Shown one piece after another: positions 10,891-19,566 of a stretch of DNA of 64,000 nt. The DNA is from JAISST01 sp050434145 (GTDB taxonomy: Bacteria > Fusobacteriota > Fusobacteriia > Fusobacteriales > Fusobacteriaceae). The stretch covers positions 1 through 64,000 of the forward strand of contig NZ_JBNPVX010000011.1 of the NCBI RefSeq assembly GCF_050434145.1. Direction: 5' to 3'. Below the pieces are notes generated by a model. That model worked only from the letters and a program-made list of their open reading frames with translations, had not been told where the DNA came from and made no database searches. The position numbers and the translations under genes are program-made. How positions within the stretch are numbered: position 1 is the first letter of the stretch; each line of letters begins with the position of its first letter.

Positions 10891-11346
10891 TTACTTTCCT
10901 TTTGCTCGCTGTTCCATTGCATTTAATCTTCTTAAATATTCTTTAAGCTTTTTATTTTCTAATTCTAATGCTTCTATTTCATTTTTTGTTGTCTTAAACT
11001 CTTCCATCACTGCATCATATTTTTCTGTCAAAAAATTATGTTCTGTTTCTTCCATCCCTAATTCTGATTCTAATGCCCTTATTTGATCTTCTTCTCTTTG
11101 TAAGTAGTACATTCTCTTCTTTCCTGTATCAAAGGCACTGTCTGTCGCTTGAATCTTTGCTTTTGTTCCATTAGGTGCTCTGAACACTTTTTCTTCCAAT
11201 GATTCAAATAAATCTTCTCTTTTTTCTTTCATTACTTTTTTTGCTGTTTTTGATGTTGCTGCATTTTGTGCTTTTTTTACTGATGCTCCTTCTAGTATCA
11301 TTGTGAACAACAACAAAGTTAATACTAATAAACATTTTTTTTTCAT
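10891..11346 (-). CDS. Small secreted coiled-coil protein, FadA-like
   Basis: A 151-residue protein. The start is ATG at 11346, which follows TGGAGGAT at good spacing and gives MKKKCLLVLTLLLF, a clear signal peptide; an open frame further upstream has no ribosome site. The mature protein is almost wholly charged alpha-helix. Its C-terminal half (MEETEHNFLTEKYDAVMEEF and on) has heptad-like spacing. Length, composition and place resemble fusobacterial FadA-type small helical adhesins, which are often found beside autotransporter genes. Sequence identity to FadA itself is not obvious, so the family call is tentative. It may work with the N-terminal coiled coil of the downstream autotransporter; that is inference. 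Confidence 0.65.
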   Translation of the reverse strand: MKKKCLLVLTLLLFTMILEGASVKKAQNAATSKTAKKVMKEKREDLFESLEEKVFRAPNGTKAKIQATDSAFDTGKKRMYYLQREEDQIRALESELGMEETEHNFLTEKYDAVMEEFKTTKNEIEALELENKKLKEYLRRLNAMEQRAKGK

Positions 11347-11915
11347 AAATATCCTCCATTTTCTAATTTTTTCTAAGTAACACAAAAACATATGAAAATT
11401 TCTCATACTGTGACTAAAACAATGTTTTTGTTATAAATTTTACTTTATCTAGGTAAATACTCCTATTAATTAACTATATACTACAAAATACTATAAATTA
11501 CAAGTTTTTGTTTCTTAAATTATTATCCTTTTTTGACATTTTATACTTTTAGATAATTATTTGTCACACAACAAATATATTCAATTATCCTTTATTTCTT
11601 TATTTGATATTTATGTAACATTTATTTGCTTTTAAATTTTATTCAGATTAAATGAAATAATTTTTTTACTAAAATTATACAAAATTTATCATGACTGTTT
11701 ATTAATCGCACGACTTTTAGATTAAGTAAGTATACCATAGTATTTGTATTGATATTAAGTCTTTTCAGAAGAAATATTAATATTTCAATTTTACACTTGA
11801 TCTATATAAAAATTAAATTTTATATTTTACATTGACCACACAATAGTGTATAATTGATCATAATTAATATATATAAATATCTACGCACTTTTTTCTAAAA
11901 CAAGGATGATTGACT
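11347..11915. other. Divergent intergenic region
   Basis: About 570 AT-rich bases between the leftward autotransporter unit and the rightward methyltransferase gene. It holds the candidate leftward promoter at 11540-11567. A TTGACC box near 11832 and TATAAT-like runs before the rightward gene are not at standard spacing, so no rightward promoter is called. Confidence 0.5.
11540..11567 (-). promoter_or_regulatory. Candidate promoter for the FadA-like/autotransporter unit
   Basis: Minus strand GTGACA, 16 nt, TATAAA, within the wider string TTGTGTGACAAATAAT. It is about 190 nt before the FadA-like start codon. The same GTGTGACA box and spacing occur before the left-edge autotransporter. Confidence 0.4.
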
Positions 11916-12647
11916 ATGAATGAAAAAGAATTAGAAGCGCATATTCCTCTTTTGAAAAAGGGACTTAGCATTATACAAAGGGCTGACTATTTTAATTTTT
12001 CTATTGATTCTCTTTTAATATCAGAATTTGCTACTATTACAAAATCAACAAATAAAATCCTTGATCTTGGTTGTGGAAATGGTGTGATTCCACTTTTTTT
12101 ATCACAAAAGACTAATGCAAAAATTTGGGGGATTGAAATTCAGAAAATTTCTTCAGAACTTGCCAAGAGAAATATTGAAATAAACAATCTTTCTGACAGA
12201 ATCAGCATTATTCATGATGATATAAATAATTGGAAAAAATATTTTCAAGCTGGTTATTTTGATTTAATAATAACTAATCCACCTTTTTTTAAATACAAAG
12301 GTGATATTTCTCTAAACGAAAAAGAACAATTTTCTATAGCAAGACATGAGATATTTTTGACTCTGGAACAATTAGTTATGATTAGCAGCTCTCTTTTGAA
12401 AGACAAAGGATATTTTTCATTGGTTCACAGGGTAGATAGAATGGTAGAAATCCTTGAAATATTAAAAAAATATAAAATAGAACCTAAAAAAATTAGATTC
12501 TGTTATACAACATTATCCAAAAATGCTAAAATTTTGTTAATTGAAGGTATTAAAAATGGTAACTGTGGTCTTAATATGCTTCCACCTTTGATTATTAATG
12601 AAAAAAATGGAAGTTATACTGAAGAAGTATTACAAATGTTTGAATAA
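11916..12647 (+). CDS. tRNA1(Val) adenine-37 N6-methyltransferase (TrmN6/YfiC type)
   Basis: A 243-residue class I SAM-dependent methyltransferase. Motif I is LDLGCGNGVIPL near residue 50, followed by the acidic GIEIQ. The catalytic NPPF motif, which marks N6-adenine and related exocyclic-amine methyltransferases, is in IITNPPFFKYKG. Size and motif order match the YfiC/TrmN6 family that modifies A37 of tRNA1(Val). A TTG at 11910 could extend the frame by two codons, but AAGGA at 11902 is spaced for the ATG at 11916. The yjbQ-like gene follows 36 nt later and is probably cotranscribed. The exact tRNA target is inferred from family membership. Confidence 0.8.
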   Translation: MNEKELEAHIPLLKKGLSIIQRADYFNFSIDSLLISEFATITKSTNKILDLGCGNGVIPLFLSQKTNAKIWGIEIQKISSELAKRNIEINNLSDRISIIHDDINNWKKYFQAGYFDLIITNPPFFKYKGDISLNEKEQFSIARHEIFLTLEQLVMISSSLLKDKGYFSLVHRVDRMVEILEILKKYKIEPKKIRFCYTTLSKNAKILLIEGIKNGNCGLNMLPPLIINEKNGSYTEEVLQMFE

Positions 12648-12683
12648 GTAAAAATAAGTATAAAATTTATGAGGAGCAAAACT

Positions 12684-13091
12684 ATGCCAAAATATTTTAT
12701 TCACAAGTTAAAAACTATAAAAAAAGAAACAATGATCAACATTACTCATTTAGTAGAAGAAGATATTCAAAATTCTAATATTAGAGACGGCATTGTCCTT
12801 GTGTATTGTCCACATACTACTTCGGGAATTACTATAAATGAAAATGCAGATCCACATGTTGTGATGGATTTACTTTATACATTCAGAAAGGTATTTCCAG
12901 ACAATGACCCTAATTATCTTCATCTTGAAGGGAATTCTCATGCTCATGTAAAATCTGTATTAATGGGAAATTCTGTCAATCTTATTCTAGATAACTCCAA
13001 ACTTGTTTTGGGACACTGGCAAGATATATTTTTTTGCGATTTTGATGGCCCTAGAGAGAGAGAATTTTTTGTAAAAATAATTGAAGGCTAA
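12684..13091 (+). CDS. YjbQ/UPF0047 family protein
   Basis: A 135-residue protein of the YjbQ (UPF0047) family. Conserved blocks are CPHTTSGITINENADP, HLEGNSHAHVKSVLMG and LGHWQDIFFCDFDGPR; the His, Thr and Glu residues in them form the proposed active site. Some members show weak thiamine-phosphate synthase activity, but the physiological role is not settled. The start is ATG at 12684, 7 nt after GAGGAG; the in-frame ATG at 12669 lies before that ribosome site. It is the last gene of a two-gene unit that ends at the terminator at 13104. Confidence 0.85.
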   Translation: MPKYFIHKLKTIKKETMINITHLVEEDIQNSNIRDGIVLVYCPHTTSGITINENADPHVVMDLLYTFRKVFPDNDPNYLHLEGNSHAHVKSVLMGNSVNLILDNSKLVLGHWQDIFFCDFDGPREREFFVKIIEG

Positions 13092-13103
13092 ATTAAAGCT
13101 TCA

Positions 13104-13152
13104 TAAGAAAAACACACTCCTACTTTAAACAAGTACTTGTGTGTTTTTCTTA
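13104..13152. terminator. Bidirectional terminator between convergent genes
   Basis: A perfect 14-bp stem, TAAGAAAAACACAC (13104-13117) with its complement at 13139-13152. The A-rich and T-rich sides give a U-tract in both directions. It separates the yjbQ-like gene from the convergent ATPase gene. Confidence 0.9.
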
Positions 13153-13153
13153 G

Positions 13154-14926
13154 TTATCCTATGACTTTATAATAAGTAGACTTCCCAACTCCATTTTTTT
13201 CTAGCAGACCTTTTTCTGTCATCTCCTTTAATATAGATAAAACTCTTGATTGTTTAAGTTTTAGTTTTTTCTCAACATCCTTACGAGTTATATATTCCTT
13301 TTTATTGGCTAGTTTTATAATTTTTATATATTGTCCATTTACATCTAATTTATCTGCAACTTTATCTATTTGTATTAAGGTTTCATTATAAGATTTTGAT
13401 GCTGTTTCTCTAGTATTATCTATTTGATCCCCTTTATCAAAAGGAAGCCTTTGCTGATTTTGACCTACATAAGACTCTTCATTGGAATTATCTTTTGATA
13501 AATTTTTAACTTTATCTATCTGATAAACAAGATATTTTATTTCTGGAACAACCTCTACCACTTCTGGAAAAGAATTTTGATATAAAATATTATAAATCTC
13601 TTTTTCTATTTTTTCATCTTTTTCTTTGGAAGATATAATAAGCTCTTCTTTTATTTTTTTTATCTCACTCAATTTTTTTATTCTTAATTTCTTATTAGCC
13701 TTAATTCTTTCTTGAGTTTGATAATTTCTATTATTAAGAGAAACTAAAAATCCTTTTTTTACTACTTTAATAATGGTTTTATCTACATGTTCTACATCAT
13801 CTAATATTCTTCCAATTCCACTTCCACATGAATTAACCAAATTCAAATTATTAAATATTTCAATCATTTTTCTATTTCTTGCTGTTGGCACAAGTCCCAT
13901 GGACAAAAGTTCTTCATCAAAGTTATCTGTCGGCTCTCCATATGAAATAAATTCAATTCTATTATGGAATATGTTTATTACAGTTGCGACATTTTCAGAA
14001 TAATCTCTATGTATAATCGCATTTATTAATATCTCTTTTATCTTCTCAGGATCATAGTCACGTTTCACATAACTTTCAGTTCCCTTGAATAATATTTTTC
14101 CGCAATTAAGATGATTTATATAGTTACATACATCAATGTATTGCTTTAAGATTGATCCAATAAATTCTTTCTTTTCTTTTATGATTTCTTTTTTGATCCC
14201 ATCATATATATTTACTTTAATAGAATAATCACATTGATCTGAGAATAACAAAGCTAAGTTTGTATAGAATCCATCTAAATTAATAAAACCAAGTTCTTTC
14301 TTTTTTTCTAGGTTAATAACTAAATCTTCATCAAATAAATAATTATTCATTTCTTTGAATGTCAGTTTTCTTACTCTAGATTTTAGTAACTCATAGGGTT
14401 CAATTAATTCTTCTTTTACAGAGAATTCTCTCACTTTACTATGTCCTTCATTATGACTTTCTCTAGTATCTACTGATATTTCTGGCTTTTTTTCTATGTT
14501 TTTTATCCTATCAGAAACATTCATATCATTATTTTGTTGTTCTTCCATAAAAATCATATTTCCATGATTGATAGATTCAAAATTTGACTCCTCATATTCT
14601 TCACACAAACTAGTTGAAGCTACATTTAAAAATTCTTTCGATCCAAACAAAATTCTATTTTTGTAATCATCTTTATTCTCCCCAATGAAGCAATCTAAAT
14701 GATCATCAAAAACATCAATATTTTCATCTCCAACAAATTTATCTATGATACCATCATAATCTTCCTCATAATAAATATTTGTTAGAATTTCTAACTTTGA
14801 CTTTATGAAAGACAAAACCTTATTAAAAAAACCCTTCTTTTTCATTGGCTCTTCTCCAGTTAATTCACAATTAACAATCATATTTTCTGTGAAATATGCA
14901 ATTTTTTCTTCATTATCTCTCATCAT
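13154..14926 (-). CDS. COG2865-type ATP-binding transcriptional-regulator-like protein with an unusual N-terminus
   Basis: A 590-residue protein. From about residue 175 it follows the COG2865 family: a linker region (LKSRVRKLTF, GFYTNLALLFSDQCDYSIKV), then a GHKL-type ATPase domain at about 290-400 with an N-box in ILINAIIHRDYS and a glycine box in SCGSGIGRILDD. The last 60 residues form a winged helix (ITRKDVEKKLKLKQSRVLSI). Family members usually start with an AlbA_2 (Schlafen-like) DNA-binding domain; I cannot see one in residues 1-170, which are acidic, Asn/Glu-rich and probably partly disordered. Two ATGs overlap at the start; the first has GGGTGA upstream. It stands alone between a terminator and a 570-base gap. 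The function is unknown, though regulation or defence roles have been proposed for relatives. Confidence 0.75.
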   Translation of the reverse strand: MMRDNEEKIAYFTENMIVNCELTGEEPMKKKGFFNKVLSFIKSKLEILTNIYYEEDYDGIIDKFVGDENIDVFDDHLDCFIGENKDDYKNRILFGSKEFLNVASTSLCEEYEESNFESINHGNMIFMEEQQNNDMNVSDRIKNIEKKPEISVDTRESHNEGHSKVREFSVKEELIEPYELLKSRVRKLTFKEMNNYLFDEDLVINLEKKKELGFINLDGFYTNLALLFSDQCDYSIKVNIYDGIKKEIIKEKKEFIGSILKQYIDVCNYINHLNCGKILFKGTESYVKRDYDPEKIKEILINAIIHRDYSENVATVINIFHNRIEFISYGEPTDNFDEELLSMGLVPTARNRKMIEIFNNLNLVNSCGSGIGRILDDVEHVDKTIIKVVKKGFLVSLNNRNYQTQERIKANKKLRIKKLSEIKKIKEELIISSKEKDEKIEKEIYNILYQNSFPEVVEVVPEIKYLVYQIDKVKNLSKDNSNEESYVGQNQQRLPFDKGDQIDNTRETASKSYNETLIQIDKVADKLDVNGQYIKIIKLANKKEYITRKDVEKKLKLKQSRVLSILKEMTEKGLLEKNGVGKSTYYKVIG

Positions 14927-15499
14927 AATTATTCACCCAATCAAATTTTTGTATTATTTTTGATTATATCATAGATTCCAGAAAAATACAATTTTTATTT
15001 TTATTATTTGGATATAATTTAAAATAATAACTATGAATGTCACTTTATTAATAATTTTAATTTGTTTTAATCTTATGTTTGATTTTTAATGATTAAAATA
15101 CAATGTTTGTTTTGAATTCTTTTTGGAAATTTTATATCTGATTTTAATTTTAAAAATTGTGTATTTTTTTATTATTTTGATTAGTGACGTTTATTTTTTG
15201 AAATTAAATCTATTTTTATATTTTGGAGGGATTTTTTTCTGTTATTTATGCTTATTTTTTATAAAATATTGTATATGCATATATAAACTTTACTTAGTTA
15301 ATTGTACTTTCAAAAAATAATTTTAAGAAATATGGTTAAAATTTTATTTTAACGTCTTATTTTATAGTACATACAATATAGAAAATACTATATTTTTATA
15401 CTATAAATTTTAATTGACAAATACAAATAAAATCCTTTATAATATGAAAATCAAAATTTAAATAATTCATTTTATTAAAGTGAAAAGGGGGTTGTAAAA
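14927..15499. other. AT-rich intergenic region before livJ
   Basis: About 570 bases. A 65-codon open frame near 15123-15320 has Phe/Leu/Ile-only composition and no ribosome site, so it is not called as a gene. The right end holds the livJ promoter. Nothing else was recognised. Confidence 0.55.
15414..15443 (+). promoter_or_regulatory. livJ promoter
   Basis: Consensus TTGACA (15414-15419), 18 nt, TATAAT (15438-15443). The predicted start near 15450 leaves a leader of about 50 nt before livJ. Confidence 0.8.
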
Positions 15500-16651
15500 A
15501 TGATAAAAAAATCTTTAAAATCAATTTTTTTAATGACTATACTTAGTGTTCTTGTAATGGTATTAAATCCATTGGTGGCTTTAGGCACAACTGAAAGCAT
15601 TTCTATAGGCGTAATTGCGCCTACCACAGGTGGAGTTGCAGTATATGGACAAGCAGCTTTGAATGGTGCCAAATTAGCAATTGAAGAAATTAATGCAAAT
15701 GGTGGGGTTTTAGGTGGAAAAATAATAGAATTGACTATTCTAGATGATAAAGGTGATGCTACGGAAGGTATCAATGCTTATAACAAACTTATGGGTAACA
15801 AAGTCAAAGCCATCATTGGACCAGTAACTTCTGGTGTAGTAGCAGGTGTTGCTGAAAAAGCAAAAGTAGACAACATGTTAATTCTTACTCCTACTGGCAC
15901 TGCTGATTCACTTACTGTAGGAAAGTCTTCAGTTTTCCGTACTTGTTATACTGATTCATATCAAGGTAAAATTGCTGCAAAATTTGCTGCTACAAAACTA
16001 AATATAAAAAAAGTTGCTGTAATTTATTGTAATGCTGATGAATATTCTTTGGGGTTATATGAGGCATTTAAAGAAAGTTGTAAAGAAAATAATGTTGAAA
16101 TAGTAGCTACAGAAACTTCTGCTAGTATGGATGATGTAAATTTTTCTGCTCAATTGGGTAAAATTGCTATGAGTGATGCTGAAGCTTTATTTGTCCCATT
16201 TTATTATGGAACAGTTGCATTATTGGTCCCTCAGGCTAGAGAAGCCGGTTTTGAAGGTGCTATGATTGGCGCAGATGGCTGGGATGGAATTGGAGACAAA
16301 ATGGGTGACAATGTAGAAGCTTTCAATAAATGCTACTTTACAAACCATTACTCTGAAGAAGATCCTTCTGAAAAAGTACAAAACTTTGTAAAATCTTATT
16401 CTGCAAAATATAATGATGGTAGTCTAAATGTATTTAGTGCATTAGGCTATGATGCTGCTTATATGATTGCTCAAGCTATTAATGATGCAAAATCTGATGA
16501 CACTGGAAAGATAATAGAAGCTATGGCCAAAATTAATTTTGCTGGAGTTACTGGTAACTTTACTTTAGATGAAAATGGAGATCCCAAGAAAGGTGCTCCT
16601 ATTATTGAAATTGTGGATGGAAAAATGAAATGGTCTACAACTATTGAGTAA
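15500..16651 (+). CDS. livJ: Branched-chain amino acid ABC transporter, periplasmic substrate-binding protein
   Basis: A 383-residue type I periplasmic binding protein of the LivJ/LivK family. It has a signal peptide of about 29 residues and no lipobox Cys, so it should be soluble in the periplasm. The mature part starts with ISIGVIAPTTGGVAVYGQAA and continues with the family's Leu/Ile/Val-binding bilobal fold (GPVTSGVVAGVAEKAK, LTPTGTADSLT). The start ATG follows AAAGGGGG. It is the first gene of livJHMGF, with its own strong promoter. A hairpin follows it before livH, which should make the binding protein more abundant than the membrane parts. The ligand (Leu, Ile, Val or related) is inferred from the family. 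Confidence 0.93.
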   Translation: MIKKSLKSIFLMTILSVLVMVLNPLVALGTTESISIGVIAPTTGGVAVYGQAALNGAKLAIEEINANGGVLGGKIIELTILDDKGDATEGINAYNKLMGNKVKAIIGPVTSGVVAGVAEKAKVDNMLILTPTGTADSLTVGKSSVFRTCYTDSYQGKIAAKFAATKLNIKKVAVIYCNADEYSLGLYEAFKESCKENNVEIVATETSASMDDVNFSAQLGKIAMSDAEALFVPFYYGTVALLVPQAREAGFEGAMIGADGWDGIGDKMGDNVEAFNKCYFTNHYSEEDPSEKVQNFVKSYSAKYNDGSLNVFSALGYDAAYMIAQAINDAKSDDTGKIIEAMAKINFAGVTGNFTLDENGDPKKGAPIIEIVDGKMKWSTTIE

Positions 16652-16690
16652 ATATGTATTGAATAAATATATAACTTTTTTAATGGTTTT

Positions 16691-16720
16691 TAAGGCCGCA
16701 TTTATGCGGTCTTATCTTTT
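16691..16720 (+). terminator. Intercistronic hairpin / partial terminator between livJ and livH
   Basis: A 10-bp stem TAAGGCCGCA/TGCGGTCTTA with one G-T pair and a TTTA tetraloop, followed by TCTTTT. Its place after the binding-protein gene suits attenuation or 3'-end protection of livJ mRNA. A full terminator is also possible, though no second strong promoter was seen before livH. Confidence 0.65.
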
Positions 16721-16802
16721 AAATAATACTCATTTTTTATATTATATTTAATTTTTATTGCTGGTTTGAGTAATAAATACCAGTTCGGGGGAATGGATTT
16801 GT

Positions 16803-17720
16803 ATGGATAAAGAAACACTTTTTTTTATACAGCAACTAATTGATGGATTAAGATTAGGAAGTATATATGCTTTGGTTGCTCTGGGATATACAATGGTTTA
16901 TGGAATTATTCGTTTAATAAACTTTGCTCATGGAGATTTTATTATGATTGGTGGATATTCTTTATTGTTTAGTATTCCATTAATTAAGTATATGGGAGCA
17001 CCACTATGGATGGGTGTAATTATTGCTATAATAATATGTATCTTAGTGGGAATAACTGTAGAATTAATAGCTTACAGACCTATTCGAAAGGCTAGTTCTA
17101 TTTCTGCCCTTATTACTGCAATATCTGTAAGTTTATTTATTCAAAATTTTGCTCTTTTGAAAATTGGTGGTACACCAGTAATGTTACCTGCTTTATTTAG
17201 AATTCCAAAAGTCAAATTTAGTACTAAAGCAACTGAGATATTTTTTAATAGAAATAGTGTTGCTCTTATAACTATTATTATCTGCATTGTCACAATGTTT
17301 TTTCTTACTGCTTTTGTGAAAAAAACTAAAGTTGGTAAAGCTATGAGAGCTGTATCTGAAGACCCACAAGCTGCTGTATTAATGGGAATAAATGTAAATA
17401 AAACTATAACTAAAACCTTTGCTCTCGGTTCTTCTCTTGCAGCTGTGGCGGCTTTGATGTATTGCAATACTTTTCCACAACTTACTCCATTTTTGGGTGG
17501 TATGCTTGGACTGAAAGCATTTGTTGCAGCAGTATTAGGGGGAATCGGTATTATACCTGGTGCAATGTTAGGAGGACTAATTATTGGATTGGTTGAGACT
17601 ATGTCCAAAGCTTATATTTCTTCTTCATATGCTGATGCAGTTGTATTTGGAATATTGATAATTGTCCTTTTGGTAAAACCAGCTGGAATATTAGGTAAAA
17701 ATGTAGGTGAAAAAGTATGA
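16803..17720 (+). CDS. livH: Branched-chain amino acid ABC transporter permease LivH
   Basis: A 305-residue integral membrane permease of the LivH family with about eight hydrophobic segments. The family block GSIYALVALGYTMVYGIIRL is followed by INFAHGD near the N-terminus. The cytoplasmic coupling region AMRAVSEDPQAAVLMGINV would dock to the ATPases. The start is ATG at 16803 after a GGGGGAA stretch. Its stop overlaps the livM start by 4 nt (ATGA), so the two are translationally coupled. It should pair with LivM to form the inner-membrane channel. Confidence 0.93.
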   Translation: MDKETLFFIQQLIDGLRLGSIYALVALGYTMVYGIIRLINFAHGDFIMIGGYSLLFSIPLIKYMGAPLWMGVIIAIIICILVGITVELIAYRPIRKASSISALITAISVSLFIQNFALLKIGGTPVMLPALFRIPKVKFSTKATEIFFNRNSVALITIIICIVTMFFLTAFVKKTKVGKAMRAVSEDPQAAVLMGINVNKTITKTFALGSSLAAVAALMYCNTFPQLTPFLGGMLGLKAFVAAVLGGIGIIPGAMLGGLIIGLVETMSKAYISSSYADAVVFGILIIVLLVKPAGILGKNVGEKV

Positions 17721-18775
17721 TTGAAGAAAATAATAAATTAGGAAAAGAATTGTCTCCAAAAGTAAGCAACACAAAACGTCATTTTATAAATTTCTGTGCA
17801 GTTTTAGTGGTATTCTTGTTTATTTATATTCTTGTTGAAAAACAAATTATTTCTAGTTATATTCAAGGAATACTTATAAGTACATTTATCTCAATTATTA
17901 TGGCTACTTCTCTCAATATTGCTACTGGATTTTTAGGACAAATCGCTCTGGGAAATGCTGGTTTTATGGCTATTGGTGCTTATTCATCTGCTATTATTAC
18001 TATTGCTATGAAAAATGCTAACATTCTTTCTGGTGGACCTTTTGAAGATTTAGTCAGGTTTCTTATTGGAACTACATTTGGTGGTATATTGGCAGGTTGT
18101 TTTGGTTTATTAGTTGGAATCCCTGCTCTTAGATTAAAAGGTGATTATCTTGCTATTATAACTTTGGGATTTGGTGAAATAATCAGAGTAATGATTCAAA
18201 ATATGGACATTACAAGAAAAGGGAGATCTTTTGTTGGAATGGATAGCCTTTCTAATTTATATGTTATTTTTTGGATAATGGTTATTTCTGTGAGTATCTT
18301 ATATGCTTTTGTCAATTCAAAATATGGTAGAGCAATTGTTGCCATAAGAGAAGATGAAATTGCAGCTGGTGCTTCTGGCCTCAACACTACATATTACAAG
18401 GTACTTGCTTTTACTTTGTCAGCTTTTTTTGCAGGAGTAGCTGGAAGTATTTATGCTCACTATGTAGGAACTTTACAACCTAATTTAGCTAGTTTTAATA
18501 AATCTATTGAATTTGTAGTGATTGTAGTATTGGGTGGAATGGGATCTCTCACTGGATCAGTAGTAGCAGCTATAATACTAGTTTCATTGCCAGAAGCTTT
18601 AAGGTCATTTTCACAATACAGAATGATCATATATTCTGTAACACTCATCATTATGATGATATTCAGACCAAGTGGATTGTTTGGAAATTATGAATTCTCA
18701 CTTATAAAAATTCTAAATAGATATCGCAAAAAAGAAAAACATATATCTCTTGATAAGATGGAGGTGGATAGCTGA
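17717..18775 (+). CDS. livM: Branched-chain amino acid ABC transporter permease LivM
   Basis: A 352-residue integral membrane permease. The LivM signature (MATSLNIATGFLGQIALGNA) begins near residue 62. It is followed by several hydrophobic helices and the coupling segment GRAIVAIREDEIAAGASGLN. The ORF overlaps livH by 4 nt and ends in a TGATG overlap with livG. The first ~30 residues are hydrophilic and charged. It is the partner of LivH in the heterodimeric membrane domain. Confidence 0.93.
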   Translation: MIEENNKLGKELSPKVSNTKRHFINFCAVLVVFLFIYILVEKQIISSYIQGILISTFISIIMATSLNIATGFLGQIALGNAGFMAIGAYSSAIITIAMKNANILSGGPFEDLVRFLIGTTFGGILAGCFGLLVGIPALRLKGDYLAIITLGFGEIIRVMIQNMDITRKGRSFVGMDSLSNLYVIFWIMVISVSILYAFVNSKYGRAIVAIREDEIAAGASGLNTTYYKVLAFTLSAFFAGVAGSIYAHYVGTLQPNLASFNKSIEFVVIVVLGGMGSLTGSVVAAIILVSLPEALRSFSQYRMIIYSVTLIIMMIFRPSGLFGNYEFSLIKILNRYRKKEKHISLDKMEVDS

Positions 18776-19566
18776 TGATTGACTCAAAAAAATCCATTGA
18801 TAATCCAATTTTGAAAGCAGAACACCTTGGGATTTCATTCGGTGGCTTGAAAGCTGTCAATGAATTTAATTTTAAACTATACAAAGGTGAACTTGTTGGC
18901 TTAATTGGCCCTAATGGAGCAGGAAAAACTACGATTTTCAACTTATTAACTGGCGTTTATAAACCTACTGTAGGGAAAATTTTTTTTAAAGATAAACTTA
19001 TGAATGGAAAAAAATCTTATCAATTTGTTACTGATGGTATAGCAAGAACTTTTCAAAATATAAGACTTTTTAAAAAAATGACTGTACTAGAGAATATTAA
19101 GGTTGCTTTTGATAAAGATATAAAATACAAACTTTTTGGTGCTATTCTCCGATCTAAACAATATCGAGAAGAAGAAAAACAAATAGAAATAGAAGCAAGA
19201 AATTTATTAAAAATTTTTAATATGGAAGACAAAGCTAATTATATTGCTGATAATCTTCCTTATGGTCAACAACGTAAACTTGAAATAGCTCGTGCTCTTG
19301 CTACTGGAATGGAAGTCTTATTATTAGATGAACCAGCTGCTGGCATGAATCCCACAGAGACTGCTGAATTATTGGATTGTATTAATGTTATAAGAAAAAG
19401 ATTCAAAATAGCAATTTTACTAATAGAACATGATATGAGTCTTGTCATGAATGTTTGTGAAAGAATAATTGTTATAGATTATGGAACTATCATTGCTAAA
19501 GGATTACCTAATGAAATTGCAAACAACCAACGAGTTATAGAGGCTTACTTAGGAGTTGATGAATAA
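18775..19566 (+). CDS. livG: Branched-chain amino acid ABC transporter ATPase LivG
   Basis: A 263-residue ABC ATPase. Walker A is GPNGAGKT (residues 45-52), the signature region is LPYGQQRKLEIARAL (a degenerate LSGGQ, as usual in LivG) and Walker B is LLLDEPAAGMN. The C-terminal IANNQRVIEAYLG tail is typical of the LivG group. The start overlaps the livM stop by one base, with GGAGGTGGA just upstream. It forms the ATPase pair with LivF. Confidence 0.94.
   Translation: MIDSKKSIDNPILKAEHLGISFGGLKAVNEFNFKLYKGELVGLIGPNGAGKTTIFNLLTGVYKPTVGKIFFKDKLMNGKKSYQFVTDGIARTFQNIRLFKKMTVLENIKVAFDKDIKYKLFGAILRSKQYREEEKQIEIEARNLLKIFNMEDKANYIADNLPYGQQRKLEIARALATGMEVLLLDEPAAGMNPTETAELLDCINVIRKRFKIAILLIEHDMSLVMNVCERIIVIDYGTIIAKGLPNEIANNQRVIEAYLGVDE

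Noticed and set aside
15123..15320. 65-codon hydrophobic open frame before livJ
   Set aside because: Made almost only of AT-rich codons, with no ribosome site or recognisable pattern; expected by chance in such DNA.
17141..17608. 155-codon minus-strand frame within livH
   Set aside because: Antisense shadow of a conserved membrane protein gene.
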